Below are positions 16,252-24,886 of a stretch of 64,000 bases of DNA, piece after piece (the first letter of the stretch is position 1; every line of letters starts with the position of its first letter). The stretch is from the NCBI GenBank assembly GCA_004297985.1, contig SCRA01000037.1, positions 1 through 64,000 of the forward strand, given 5' to 3'. The position numbers and the translations under genes were made by a program. The notes below the pieces were generated by a model, which saw nothing but the letters and a program-made list of their open reading frames with translations, made no database searches and had not been told where the DNA came from. This DNA comes from a bacterium (GTDB lineage Bacteria; Vulcanimicrobiota; Vulcanimicrobiia; Vulcanimicrobiales; SCRA01).

Positions 16252-17417
16252 TCGAAACATCTGGTCTTTCGCTCGGTGTTGAGTCGGTCTTTCCGCAAGC
16301 CGAGTATGAGCGCCGCGTCGATGCGGCGCGGGAAGCGATGGCGGCGCGCGGCGTCGACGCGCTGGTCGTTACCGGGCCGGAGAACCTGTTCTATCTCAGC
16401 GGCCAGCAAACGCCGGGATACTACACGTTCCAGTGCATGATCGTCACGCTGGAGGGCAAGCCCGTCTTCCTTCTCCGCCAGCTGGAGCTGCACAATTTCC
16501 GCCGTAACACGTTTGTCACGAACGTGGAGCTGTATCCGGACAACGCGCAACCCGCCGAAGCGCTCGTCGACCAGCTCACCAAGCTACGCTTGGCCGGCAA
16601 GCGCGTAGCCATCGAGAAGCGTGGATGGTTCCTGCCGATTGGATTTTACGAGCGCTTGGCGGATCGCCTCGGAAGCGTGGCAGATGGCTCCGGCATCGTC
16701 GAAGGGCTGCGACGCGTGAAGTCACCGCTCGAGCTGTCGATGATCGAGGAGGCCGCCAAGCTCACCGATCTCGGCGTGAAGGCGGGACTCGCAGCCATCC
16801 GTCCGGGCGCCTCGGAAAACGCCGTCGTGGCGGCAATGCTCTCGGCCTCGATCTCGGGCGGCTCGGAGTACCTCGGTATGGAGCCGCTGGTCTCCTCCGG
16901 TCCGCGCTCGGGAATCCCGCATGCAACCTGGCGCCGGCGCACGATCGAGCAAGACGATCCCGTCTTTCTCGAGATGGCCTCTTCGTACAACCGCTATCAT
17001 GCGGCACTGATGCGCGCGGCGTGGGTGGGCACGGCGCCGCACGACGTACGCGAGATGATGAAGGTCTGCCGCGAGGCCCTCGAAGCGGCGCTTGCCGCAA
17101 TGCGGCCCGGTGTCACCTTCGAGGCCGTGCACGACGCCGCGCAAGCCGTCATCGATCGGAACGGGATGACGGAGCGTTATAAGAAGCGCACCGGATACAG
17201 CCTGGGCATCTCGTTTGCCCCCGACTGGGGCGAATGGCAGGTGGCGAGCCTCTACACGGGTGAGCGCGACGTGTTGGCGCCCGGCATGGTTTTCCATCTT
17301 CCGACGGCGCTGCGCGAGTACGGCGTCTACACGGTTGGCGTGAGCGAAACGGCAATTGTCACGGAGACGGGATGCCGCACCCTCAGCACCGTCCCTCGCG
17401 AGCTGATCCAGGTTTAG
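16248..17417 (+). CDS. Creatinase/ectoine-hydrolase-like M24 homologue
   Basis: A 389-residue pita-bread-fold protein; ATG 16248 overlaps the previous stop. The N-terminal domain (DALVVTGPENLFYLSGQQTP) and C-terminal domain match M24. The five metal ligands are mostly missing: the first Asp is E242 (PVFLEMASSYNRY), the second is Ala/Leu, the HGxGH motif is RTGYSLG and the VEPG Glu is replaced (MVFHLPTAL). The pattern GYSLG..FAPDWGEW with FHLPT is typical of metal-free relatives such as creatinase and ectoine hydrolase (DoeA/EutD), which hydrolyse C-N bonds. It is therefore not a true aminopeptidase P. The substrate is unknown. Confidence 0.82.
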   Translation: MIETSGLSLGVESVFPQAEYERRVDAAREAMAARGVDALVVTGPENLFYLSGQQTPGYYTFQCMIVTLEGKPVFLLRQLELHNFRRNTFVTNVELYPDNAQPAEALVDQLTKLRLAGKRVAIEKRGWFLPIGFYERLADRLGSVADGSGIVEGLRRVKSPLELSMIEEAAKLTDLGVKAGLAAIRPGASENAVVAAMLSASISGGSEYLGMEPLVSSGPRSGIPHATWRRRTIEQDDPVFLEMASSYNRYHAALMRAAWVGTAPHDVREMMKVCREALEAALAAMRPGVTFEAVHDAAQAVIDRNGMTERYKKRTGYSLGISFAPDWGEWQVASLYTGERDVLAPGMVFHLPTALREYGVYTVGVSETAIVTETGCRTLSTVPRELIQV

Positions 17418-17427
17418 CGCACCTTTC

Positions 17428-18684
17428 ATGCCCGCGCGCACGGTGATCGTCGAGCACTCCACCGAGTCTCCCGCGCGAGACTTCCAAGTAGCCGCGTCCC
17501 TCCTCGCGGCGCTCAGACGACGCACTGGTATGTCATATCGATTCGTGCGCGTCACCGGAGCGGACGATATCGCGCTTCCCGGAGAGACGCGTGAATACGT
17601 CGCGCGCTCCGGCAGCTTGGTCCCCAATGGCTGGTTCTGGGTCGAACGTATCTGCCCGCCGCCTGATCTCTCGCAAGCGCGGCACGTCAGCGATCGAACG
17701 CTCTCGCAAAACCAGCCGTCGATCGTGTCGATCAATCGCCGAACGTTGGGTGCAGCGAGCTTTCGCGCCTGGCAGCGAGCGCTCGAGGAGCACTTCGCCG
17801 CGGCGCGATGGGTGTCGGTGAACGATGATGGGGCGACGACCGTCGGCGTCGCGCTGGAGCTCGATCGGTACGGTCGTCTCGAAGTATCTCCCGTGAGTCG
17901 GCTCGTCGATCAGCTCGTTGGTGACCCAACGACGACGGACGTGGCACCTGTGGCTCCTCCCGCAACGCCGCAGACGACGCGCATCGTCGTCGTCGGCGAA
18001 CGAGCGTACCACGAATACGCCTACCCTGCCGTACGCGCGAGCCTCGGCGACGCTGCCGATGCCGTCGGCTGCATCGTGGAACTGCGCTTCGTCTCCGCTC
18101 ATCGGGCAACGCAAGCGGAGTGGCGCAAAGCCCTCACAGACGCCGACGGCATCGTGCTGCCGGGCGGCAATGACATGCAGCAGGTCGAGGCTCAGATCAC
18201 GGCTGCAACGATCGCGCTCGAGGAGCGGATTCCTGTACTCGGTCTCTGCCTCGGCATGCAAACGATGGTCACTGCTTTTGCCCGCCAGATTGCCGGCATG
18301 CACGGCGCTCACCTTGAGGAGACGAATCCCGAGGCGCAACCGCTCACGTTTCGCAGGCTCCATCAAGGCGGGCTGGCCGCGCATCGGATCGGCATCCGAC
18401 AGACGCGGCTGGTGGAGGGCTCGCTTCTCGAGCGGCTGTACGGTCGGCACGAATGGCAAGACCGCATGAATCACCGCTTTGCCCTTGATCGCGGTATCGC
18501 GCAAAGACTGGTCGACCACGGACTCGAGATCGGCGCGCTCGGAGAAGGCGACGTTGCCGACGCTATAGCGTGGCCTGACCATCCGTTCTTCGTCGGGGCT
18601 CAAGGGCACCCCGAGCAATCGAGCACATCCGAACAGCCGCATCCACTCGTTGTGGCGTTCCTCCAAGAGGTACAGGGACGATGA
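17428..18684 (+). CDS. PyrG-type class I glutamine amidotransferase domain protein
   Basis: A 418-residue protein. Residues ~1-180 match nothing I know. Residues ~185-415 resemble the C-terminal amidotransferase domain of CTP synthase: LPGGNDMQQVE, nucleophile C274 in GLCLGMQT, GARxL-like HLEETNPEAQP, YGRHEWQDRMNHRFALD and H394 in GAQGHPEQ. The CTP-synthase ligase half is absent. In a catabolic operon it may act as an amidase or gamma-glutamyl hydrolase, or donate nitrogen to an unknown partner. It lies 10 bp after the M24 homologue and overlaps the next gene. Confidence 0.78.
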   Translation: MPARTVIVEHSTESPARDFQVAASLLAALRRRTGMSYRFVRVTGADDIALPGETREYVARSGSLVPNGWFWVERICPPPDLSQARHVSDRTLSQNQPSIVSINRRTLGAASFRAWQRALEEHFAAARWVSVNDDGATTVGVALELDRYGRLEVSPVSRLVDQLVGDPTTTDVAPVAPPATPQTTRIVVVGERAYHEYAYPAVRASLGDAADAVGCIVELRFVSAHRATQAEWRKALTDADGIVLPGGNDMQQVEAQITAATIALEERIPVLGLCLGMQTMVTAFARQIAGMHGAHLEETNPEAQPLTFRRLHQGGLAAHRIGIRQTRLVEGSLLERLYGRHEWQDRMNHRFALDRGIAQRLVDHGLEIGALGEGDVADAIAWPDHPFFVGAQGHPEQSSTSEQPHPLVVAFLQEVQGR

Positions 18685-19607
18685 TGACGCAAGCGCAAGC
18701 ATGCGCAGCACTGCGAGGAGTCTTTACGATCCAGGTCACGCCGTTCGATCGTGAGGGGAGCCTCGATCGTGACGCACTGGCGTCGGCAATCGAGCGCGCC
18801 GTCACGCATGGCGTCGACGGTCTCCTGATCGGCGGCACGTATGGCGAGTTCGCGACGATGACGGCGCAAGAACGTGCCGAGCTCTTCCGTTTCGTAATGG
18901 ATGTCGTCGACCGGCGCCTTCCCGTGCTGCTTTGCTCCGCGGACTCTGATGTGCGCGTCGTTCGCGACCTCACCGCACTGGCATCCGATCTCGGCGGTAT
19001 CCCGATGACGACGCCGCCATACGTCTCTGAGGTGACCGACGAACAGGTCGTGGGATTCTTTCGCGAGATCGCTGCGCTTTCGTCACGAGGATTGGTGATC
19101 TATAACGCTCCGGGAGTCGCCGCCACGCTGACGGCATCCGCCATCGAACGCCTCGCTGAGATCGACGGAATCATCGGAATCAAGCAGGGCGAGCTCTCGC
19201 CGGCGACGGTCGATGTCCTCGTTGGCCGGCTCAAAGGAAAGATCGCATTGCTCTGCGCGTCCGATCTGCACATGCTCGGGCCACTGGCCGCCGGTTTTGA
19301 CGGCCTCACCAGCACGAACAGCTGCGCGCTTCCCGAGCTCATCATGGAAAGCGCGCGGGCGCTTCTCCGCGGCGACGCGGGACGTGCCGGCGACTTGCAT
19401 CGCAGCTGGTATGCCTACCGGGCGTTCGCACGCCGAGCCGGACAGCCGCAGACGGTGAAGGCGGCCATGGCTGCGCGAGGATGGGAGGGCGGAAGTGTCC
19501 GCCCGCCGCTTTGCGGCCTTTCCGCTGAAGAATACACGAAATTGACGGCGATCGTGCGCAGCGTGCTGGCAGACGTGCCCAGCGCCGTAAGAACGAAGGC
19601 TTCATGA
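18681..19607 (+). CDS. DHDPS/N-acetylneuraminate-lyase family protein
   Basis: A 308-residue class I aldolase-type barrel. ATG 18681 (followed by a second ATG) overlaps the previous stop. Key features are GGTYGEFATM (the GTTGE-type substrate loop), Tyr141 in VIYNAPG and the Schiff-base Lys168 in GIIGIKQGE. Members synthesise dihydrodipicolinate or cleave/dehydrate 2-oxo-acids. Here the gene is in a catabolic operon, so a lyase or dehydratase on a 2-keto acid is more likely than lysine synthesis. It overlaps the aminotransferase gene (ATGA), which could produce that keto acid. Confidence 0.88.
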   Translation: MMTQAQACAALRGVFTIQVTPFDREGSLDRDALASAIERAVTHGVDGLLIGGTYGEFATMTAQERAELFRFVMDVVDRRLPVLLCSADSDVRVVRDLTALASDLGGIPMTTPPYVSEVTDEQVVGFFREIAALSSRGLVIYNAPGVAATLTASAIERLAEIDGIIGIKQGELSPATVDVLVGRLKGKIALLCASDLHMLGPLAAGFDGLTSTNSCALPELIMESARALLRGDAGRAGDLHRSWYAYRAFARRAGQPQTVKAAMAARGWEGGSVRPPLCGLSAEEYTKLTAIVRSVLADVPSAVRTKAS

Positions 19608-20815
19608 GAGCGCCAGCGCGATTCTCGTCGCGGGCGCGCACGGTTCCGCCCTCTGCCACCTCTGCCGCAACGGAAGCGGCGCGGGCGCTGGCTGAGCGCG
19701 GGATCTCCGTCGTTGCCTTGTCGGAAGGGGAGCCGGATGCCCTTACTCCGCCCGAGATCCGCCGGGCAGCGTACGAAGCGATCGAGGCGGGGTACACGAA
19801 GTATCCTCCGCTCGCCGGTTATCCCGATCTTCGTCAGGCGATCGCGGAAGCGTTGCATAGGCGCGGCGTAGAGTATTCCGCCGATGGCATCGTCGTCTCG
19901 TGTGGGGCAAAGCAGGCAATCCTCAACACGCTCCTCGCCCTCGTCGATGCCGGCGACGAAGTCATCATTCCGACGCCGGCTTGGGTGAGCTATGCCGCTC
20001 AAGTCACGTTGGTGGGCGGCAAGCCGGTGTCCGTGGAAACACGCGCGGAGGACGGGTTTATCCTGGATCCGGAGCGGCTGCGCGCAAAGATCACGCCCCG
20101 TACGGTTGCGCTCGTAATCAACTCTCCTTGCAATCCGACGGGCGCAGTCTATGCTCGCGAACAGCTCGAGGAACTCGCCACGGTCGCGCTCGAACATGAC
20201 CTGTGGATTATTTCCGATGAAATCTATTCTGCGCTTACGTACGCTGACAAGGCCGTCTCGTTTGCCGCTCTGGGCAACGAAGTCGCGCGCCGAACGGTTC
20301 TCATCGACGGTGCCAGCAAGACATTTGCGATGACGGGGTGGCGTGTCGGATGGAGCATCTGCGAGCCCGCGGCGGCGCGCGTAATCGTAACGATGCAGGG
20401 ACAAACGACCAGCGGCGCTGCAGCGATGGCTCAACGTGCAACGCTCGCCGCGTTGCGCATGGACCGCGCAGCGGTCGATGCTATGCTGGATGCGTATAAA
20501 CGTCGGCGTTCGTACGTATTGCAGCGGCTCGAGCGCGTTCCCGGCATCACGTGCTCGATGCCCGGCGGCGCCTTCTACGTCTTCCCCGACGTTCGCGAGC
20601 TCCTCGGGGGATACTATGGCACGCAGCGCGTCGATTCATCGCAAACGCTCGCAGAACTACTGCTTTCCGAGGTGGGTTTGGCCGTTGTCGCGGGTGAGGC
20701 GTTCGTTGCACCGGGATATATCCGGATCTCGTTCGCCGCATCGGACGACCAGATTGCTGAAGGTTGCGACCGACTGGAGCGTTTCGTTCGAGCCTTGCGT
20801 CCTTCTCTTGCTTAG
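19604..20815 (+). CDS. Class I/II PLP-dependent aminotransferase
   Basis: A 403-residue fold-type I aminotransferase of the aspartate-aminotransferase branch. It shows LSEGEPDALTPPEIRRAA, YPPLAGYPDLRQAIA, the PCNPTG motif (INSPCNPTGAV), the YSxL region DEIYSALTY, and the PLP lysine in DGASKTFAMTGWRVG. It is the last gene of the nine-gene operon (11631-20815), overlapping the lyase gene. Role: transamination of the amino acid released by the upstream enzymes, probably to a 2-oxo acid for the lyase. Substrate range cannot be read from sequence. Confidence 0.9.
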   Translation: MRAPARFSSRARTVPPSATSAATEAARALAERGISVVALSEGEPDALTPPEIRRAAYEAIEAGYTKYPPLAGYPDLRQAIAEALHRRGVEYSADGIVVSCGAKQAILNTLLALVDAGDEVIIPTPAWVSYAAQVTLVGGKPVSVETRAEDGFILDPERLRAKITPRTVALVINSPCNPTGAVYAREQLEELATVALEHDLWIISDEIYSALTYADKAVSFAALGNEVARRTVLIDGASKTFAMTGWRVGWSICEPAAARVIVTMQGQTTSGAAAMAQRATLAALRMDRAAVDAMLDAYKRRRSYVLQRLERVPGITCSMPGGAFYVFPDVRELLGGYYGTQRVDSSQTLAELLLSEVGLAVVAGEAFVAPGYIRISFAASDDQIAEGCDRLERFVRALRPSLA

Positions 20816-20884
20816 CCTCCCCCAGCCCGGCAAGCTGGGAAAAATCACAGTCTCGTAACGCTGGAACCGCTGTCGGGGGCCGGG

Positions 20885-21715
20885 TCACGGTTCCTTGAGA
20901 CGCCGCAGCCCCTCAAACGACGGCGACCCAGGCTCAGCGGTCCATACAACCAGTTCCTGTGAGCGATCGCTCGTGGATACGAGTATGTCCCAATCGAGAC
21001 TCAGAACGCCTGCCATGGGATGGTGAAAGACACGCGTACCGGAGCTTTTGCTGGCGACGTAATGGGCCGCCCACCACTCACGAAACTGTTGGCTTTGCAT
21101 GGAGAGCTCACCGACAAGAGCAGTGAGGCGCGCGTCCTCCGGGTCGTGGGCAGCCTTCATGCGTAACAGAGAAACGCCGAAACGAGCGACGCTTTCCCAA
21201 TCGTCGTAGAGTTGTTTTATCGTCGGATGCGTGAAGAGTAGCCGCACGTAATTACGTTGCTGCTCGGGGATCTTCGAAAAGTCAACGAGCAACGCGGCTG
21301 CCATCGGATTCCATGCGAGAATGTCAAAACGTTGATCCTGGACCATTGCAGGAATATCCGCCAAATGATCCAGCAGCCTTTGCATTTGGAATCGAACCTT
21401 CTGCGGGGTCGGCTTGCGCGATCGCTTTACGCGTTTGCCGGAAAGTTTGTACAAGTAGGCGCGCTGGTCATCGTCCAAGCGCAAGACGCGCGCAAGCGTG
21501 TCGAGAACCGGTGCGGATGCCGGTACCCTTCCCTGCTCTAATCGCGTGTAGTAGTCCGTGCTGATTGCGGCAAGCTGCGCGACCTCCTCGCGGCGCAGAC
21601 CTTGGACGCGTCGCAACGTTCCCATGTCTGGCAAACCCACAGTCTGGGGGTTCAGCTGCGCGCGCCGGGCTCTGAGAAACTCGCCGAGTTCCTCCAGATG
21701 GGCATCACTGTTCAT
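20885..21715 (-). CDS. XRE-family regulator with MmyB-like ligand domain
   Basis: A 276-residue regulator. Residues ~8-75 are the HTH (LGEFLRARRAQLNPQTVGLP, then GLRREEVAQLAAISTDYYTR). Residues ~105-270 match the MmyB-like PAS-type ligand-binding region (DIPAMVQDQRFDILAWNPMA, AALLVDFSKIPEQQRNYVRL, FREWWAAHYV, HHPMAGVLSLDWDIL). This architecture is common in regulators placed divergently from oxidoreductase operons, as here (cupin, alcohol dehydrogenase, CMD, tautomerase). It probably represses that set. It converges with the aminotransferase operon. Confidence 0.92.
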   Translation of the reverse strand: MNSDAHLEELGEFLRARRAQLNPQTVGLPDMGTLRRVQGLRREEVAQLAAISTDYYTRLEQGRVPASAPVLDTLARVLRLDDDQRAYLYKLSGKRVKRSRKPTPQKVRFQMQRLLDHLADIPAMVQDQRFDILAWNPMAAALLVDFSKIPEQQRNYVRLLFTHPTIKQLYDDWESVARFGVSLLRMKAAHDPEDARLTALVGELSMQSQQFREWWAAHYVASKSSGTRVFHHPMAGVLSLDWDILVSTSDRSQELVVWTAEPGSPSFEGLRRLKEP

Positions 21716-21724
21716 ATGATCATT

Positions 21725-21750
21725 CTCACAGATACGGCTCTGCCTGTGAG
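21725..21750. promoter_or_regulatory. Candidate operator of the XRE/MmyB regulator
   Basis: A perfect inverted pair CTCACAG (21725-21731) and CTGTGAG (21744-21750) with a 12-bp spacer lies 10 bp upstream of the regulator start. A second palindrome, GTTCC-CA-GGAAC, is at 21778-21789 nearer the cupin gene. Both fit operators in a divergent control region. Confidence 0.45.
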
Positions 21751-21849
21751 GCGGCGAGTCGCTGCCTAGGATAAATCGTTCCCAGGAACATTTCCGACTC
21801 TTCGCCGCGGCCTTCGCTGGTGCTAGACTCGAGCTAGAGGTTTTTGGAA

Positions 21850-22245
21850 ATGGAGATTAGACGAGCAGGCTCCCAGCCATCCGCAAAGGGACCCGCGGAG
21901 TACTTCACCGGCGTCGTACGGATCGACCCGCTGTTCGATCGAGAGGACCCGGCACGGGCGACCGCCGGCATGGTGACGTTCGAGCCGTGCGCTCGCACGG
22001 CGTGGCACACGCATCCGCTGGGCCAAACCCTGATCGTGACGGCTGGCTGCGGTCGAGTCCAGCGTTGGGATGGGCCCATCGAGGAGATTCGCCCCGGCGA
22101 CACCGCATTAATTGCACCTGACGAAAAACATTGGCACGGCGCAGCGCCGACGACGGCGATGACGCATATCGCTATCCAAGAGAAACTCAACGGAAAGAAC
22201 GTCGATTGGCTCGAGAAGGTCACCGACGAGCAATACGGAGCTTAG
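21850..22245 (+). CDS. Cupin-domain protein
   Basis: A 131-residue single-cupin protein. ATG 21850 follows a purine stretch (GAGGTTTTTGGAA); an upstream TTG is possible. Cupin motif 1 is [20 protein letters not shown] and motif 2 is [19 protein letters not shown], with His/Glu-type metal ligands partly conserved. It resembles the small cupins found with carboxymuconolactone decarboxylase-like proteins. It leads a four-gene operon with the dehydrogenase one base after its stop. Catalytic role unknown; often annotated as quercetinase-like or isomerase-like. Confidence 0.88.
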   Translation: MEIRRAGSQPSAKGPAEYFTGVVRIDPLFDREDPARATAGMVTFEPCARTAWHTHPLGQTLIVTAGCGRVQRWDGPIEEIRPGDTALIAPDEKHWHGAAPTTAMTHIAIQEKLNGKNVDWLEKVTDEQYGA

Positions 22246-22246
22246 G

Positions 22247-23290
22247 ATGAAAGCAGCGGTGTATCACGGTGCGCACGACATTCGCCTTGAAAACCTCCCG
22301 GATCCGAGTATCGTGAAGGCGAGCGACGCGATTGTACGAGTTACGCGCGCAGCTATTTGTGGATCGGACTTATGGTTCTATCGCGGCGTCTCGCAGCCAA
22401 ATCCGGGGAGCCCAACCGGCCACGAGTTCGTCGGCGTCATCGAAGCGGTCGGTCCTGAGGTCCGGAGCGTCCGTCCCGGCGACGCCGTGATCGCCCCGTT
22501 TTCCTGGAGCGACGGTACCTGCGAATTCTGCCGTGCAGGCTTGCAAACGTCGTGCGTGCACGTGGGCTTCTTCGGCGGTGAAGAAAAGAATGGCGGTCAA
22601 GCGGAACTCGTTCGCGTTCCGTACGCCGACGGCACGCTCGTCAAGATGCCGGAAGCTCTTTCGCATGACGCCGACAAGCTCAATGCCAGCGTAACGCTGT
22701 GCGACGTTATGGGAACCGGGCATTACGGCGTCGTTGCCGCCAAAACGGAACCCGGTTCGACCGTCGTTATCGTGGGAGACGGTGCCGTTGGTTTGTGTGC
22801 CGTCCTGTCGGCGGCGAAAGTCGTGCGAGCCGAACGCGTGGTCGCTGTAGGCCACAACGCCAAGCGGCTCGAGATCGCGAAACGCTTCGGTGCAACGCAT
22901 ACCTTCAACTCGCACGAGCCTAACGTGCAGGAACAGATCGTCGACCTTACCAACGGCGGAGCGCCGCACGTAGTGGAGGCAGTCGGCAATCAGGAAAGCT
23001 TGGATCTTGCCATCAACGTTGCTAGGCCCGGCGGTACGGTGAGCTTCGTCGGGGTGCCGCATAACGTCAAGAATGTTCCGATCGAGACTATGTTCTACAA
23101 CCATGTTACGCTACGGGGTGGGCCCGCGCCGGTGCGCGCGTATCTTCCACAGCTCATCTCAAGCCTCGAAACCGGGCAAATCGACCCGTCACCGGTCTTT
23201 GACCTCGCGTTGCCGCTGAGCAAGGTTGCCGAGGGATATGCTGCCATGGACGAACGCAGCGCGATAAAAGTGTTGCTCTCTGTTTCGTGA
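22247..23290 (+). CDS. Zinc-dependent alcohol dehydrogenase (MDR family)
   Basis: A 347-residue medium-chain dehydrogenase. The catalytic zinc site is seen in [11 protein letters not shown] and GHEFVGVI. The usual four-Cys structural site is reduced to a C-x2-C plus one more Cys ([14 protein letters not shown]), so the structural zinc may be altered. The Rossmann motif is [15 protein letters not shown], followed by [17 protein letters not shown]. It oxidises or reduces an alcohol/carbonyl with NAD(P). It belongs to the operon divergent from the XRE/MmyB gene, which in many bacteria pairs such a dehydrogenase with cupin and CMD proteins. Confidence 0.92.
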   Translation: MKAAVYHGAHDIRLENLPDPSIVKASDAIVRVTRAAICGSDLWFYRGVSQPNPGSPTGHEFVGVIEAVGPEVRSVRPGDAVIAPFSWSDGTCEFCRAGLQTSCVHVGFFGGEEKNGGQAELVRVPYADGTLVKMPEALSHDADKLNASVTLCDVMGTGHYGVVAAKTEPGSTVVIVGDGAVGLCAVLSAAKVVRAERVVAVGHNAKRLEIAKRFGATHTFNSHEPNVQEQIVDLTNGGAPHVVEAVGNQESLDLAINVARPGGTVSFVGVPHNVKNVPIETMFYNHVTLRGGPAPVRAYLPQLISSLETGQIDPSPVFDLALPLSKVAEGYAAMDERSAIKVLLSVS

Positions 23291-23385
23291 GGGCGGCAAA
23301 AGGCTGGTCGTATTACCGCGGCCACCGCGCGCCCTCCGCGACGGTCAGGATCGCGCTACGAATACCTTATAGAAGGGGATAAATC

Positions 23386-23712
23386 ATGCCCGACCAATCG
23401 CCGCGAACCCGATCGCCGTTCGGCGACATTGCTCCCGCACTTGCGAAGATTACCGACGACGTGCTGTTCGGTGACGTCTGGGAGCGTCCCGGCCTATCGC
23501 CGCGCGACCGCAGCTTGATTACCGTTGCAGCCCTGATCGCACTTTATCGGACGAACGAGCTGCCGTTTCATCTAAAACGTGCACTTCAAAACGGTGTCAC
23601 GAAAGACGAGCTTACCGAAGTAATCACTCACCTCGCGTTCTATTCCGGTTGGCCGACGGCGAGCACCGCCATCGCGATAGCGCGGAACATCTTTCAGGAG
23701 ACTGGGAGCTAG
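23386..23712 (+). CDS. Carboxymuconolactone decarboxylase-family protein
   Basis: A 108-residue CMD/AhpD-fold protein with GDIAPALAKITDDVLFGDVW, LSPRDRSLITVAALIAL, LPFHLKRALQNGVTKDELTE and HLAFYSGWPTASTAI. It lacks the CxxC of peroxidase-type AhpD proteins, so redox activity through a disulfide is unlikely. Third gene of the cupin operon, 95 bp after the dehydrogenase, with a ribosome site (GAAGGGG) before the ATG. Specific reaction unknown. Confidence 0.9.
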   Translation: MPDQSPRTRSPFGDIAPALAKITDDVLFGDVWERPGLSPRDRSLITVAALIALYRTNELPFHLKRALQNGVTKDELTEVITHLAFYSGWPTASTAIAIARNIFQETGS

Positions 23713-23717
23713 TCGCA

Positions 23718-23945
23718 ATGCCACACGTCATCGTAAAACTCTATTCCGGCAGATCGGAGGGAGAGAAATCCCGCTTAGCTGATGAGATAACCAAAGTTGT
23801 TATGAAGTCCCTGGGGTACGGCGAAGAATCGGTTTCCGTAGCCATCGAGGACGTGGAACCACAGGAGTGGGCGGAGAAGGTTTACAAGCCGGACATCATC
23901 GGCAGGCAACATACGCTGTTCAAGAAACCGGGATATAGTCTCTAA
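23718..23945 (+). CDS. 4-oxalocrotonate tautomerase family protein
   Basis: A 75-residue protein starting MPHVIVKLYSGRSEGEKSRL. Pro at residue 2, the catalytic base after Met removal, is present. The helix and strand order (ADEITKVVMKSLGYGEESVS, then VAIEDVEPQEWAEKVYKPDI) fits PptA-type tautomerases. It starts 5 bp after the CMD gene and closes the operon. It probably isomerises an unsaturated keto acid or protects against one; the substrate is unknown. Confidence 0.88.
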   Translation: MPHVIVKLYSGRSEGEKSRLADEITKVVMKSLGYGEESVSVAIEDVEPQEWAEKVYKPDIIGRQHTLFKKPGYSL

Positions 23946-24093
23946 CCGCGAGACCAGCAATCCACAAGGCGGGAGTCCTCGTGGGCCGCGGCGAGGGTGG
24001 GCTATCGCTGCATACACTGCGCGTGCTTCCGCATCGCAACAGACATGCGCGGGCGTAGCTCGGAGGTGCGGGGCTGACTCGTTCTCCCGTCTC

Positions 24094-24825
24094 TCACAAG
24101 ATGTTCAGGCGGCCGCCGTCCACCACCAGTGTCGTGCCGTTGATGAAGCGCGCCTCGTCGGAGGCGATGAAGCAGATCGCGGCGGCGAGATCCTCCGGCT
24201 TGCCGATGGCGCCCTCCACTTTCTCGATGCCGCTCCTGACGTTCGGGTTGTTCCACAGCATCGGGGTGTCAACGGCGCCGGGCGCGACGCAGTTGACGCG
24301 AATGCCGCGCTCTTCCATCTCCATGCTGAAGCCGCGGGTAAACGCCTCGATCGCGCCCTTGGAGGCTGCATAGGGAACGACGTTCTTGGTCGTCTCGTGC
24401 GCATGCACGGAGCTGATGTTGACGAAGGCGGATCCGGGCGGCATATGCGGCGCGCCGTACTTGGCGAAGAAGAAGACCGAGCCGAGGTTCGTCGTGATGA
24501 CGCGGAAGAAGTCGGCCTCCGCGATGTCGACGATGGGCGTGTACGTCATCATCGCCGCATCGTTGACGATGACGTGAATCGCGCCGTAAGCGGCGACGGC
24601 CGCGGCGATCGCGGCCTGCACCTGGGCCGCGTTGCCGACGTCCACCGCCACGGAGATCGCCTGGCCGCCGGCGGTAGTGATCTCGGCGGCGGTAGCCTTT
24701 GCGGCGTCGGCGTTCAGGTCCGCCACCACCACACGGCCGCCCTCGGAGGCCATGCGCAGGCACGTGGCGCGGCCGATGCCGGATCCGCCGCCCGTCACGA
24801 TACAGGTCTTCTCGCTGAACCTCAT
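24094..24825 (-). CDS. Short-chain dehydrogenase/reductase
   Basis: A 243-residue classical SDR. The NAD(P) motif is TGGGSGIGRAT; NDAAM and SAFVNISSVH carry the fold motifs and catalytic Ser; YAASKG supplies the catalytic Tyr and Lys. The C-terminus INGTTLVVDGGRLNIL is typical. ATG 24825 begins the gene; longer frames are low-complexity. It lies downstream of the SIS gene on the same strand with a GC-rich hairpin between them. A sugar or polyol dehydrogenase role is suggested by the SIS and GH1 neighbours. Confidence 0.92.
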   Translation of the reverse strand: MRFSEKTCIVTGGGSGIGRATCLRMASEGGRVVVADLNADAAKATAAEITTAGGQAISVAVDVGNAAQVQAAIAAAVAAYGAIHVIVNDAAMMTYTPIVDIAEADFFRVITTNLGSVFFFAKYGAPHMPPGSAFVNISSVHAHETTKNVVPYAASKGAIEAFTRGFSMEMEERGIRVNCVAPGAVDTPMLWNNPNVRSGIEKVEGAIGKPEDLAAAICFIASDEARFINGTTLVVDGGRLNIL

Positions 24826-24857
24826 ACCCACGCCTTCGGCCTTGCCCCCGCCGCTCC

Positions 24858-24882
24858 CGCGCGCCGCGCTCCTCGGCGCGCG
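24858..24882. promoter_or_regulatory. Intercistronic GC hairpin
   Basis: CGCGCGCCG (24858-24866) and CGGCGCGCG (24874-24882) form a perfect 9-bp stem with a 7-nt loop, in the 61-bp gap between the SIS and SDR genes. There is no T-run, so it may be an mRNA stability or partial-termination element. Confidence 0.4.
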
Positions 24883-24886
24883 ACCC

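Noticed and set aside
11631..20815. Reading the operon as an ectoine-utilisation cluster
   Set aside because: Only the M24 homologue and transporter type resemble it; EutA/B/C, a DoeB-type deacetylase and DoeC/D pairs are missing, and the other enzymes do not fit.
20820..20850. Terminator between the aminotransferase and XRE genes (CCCAGC / GCTGGG)
   Set aside because: Only a 6-bp stem and no T-run on either strand.
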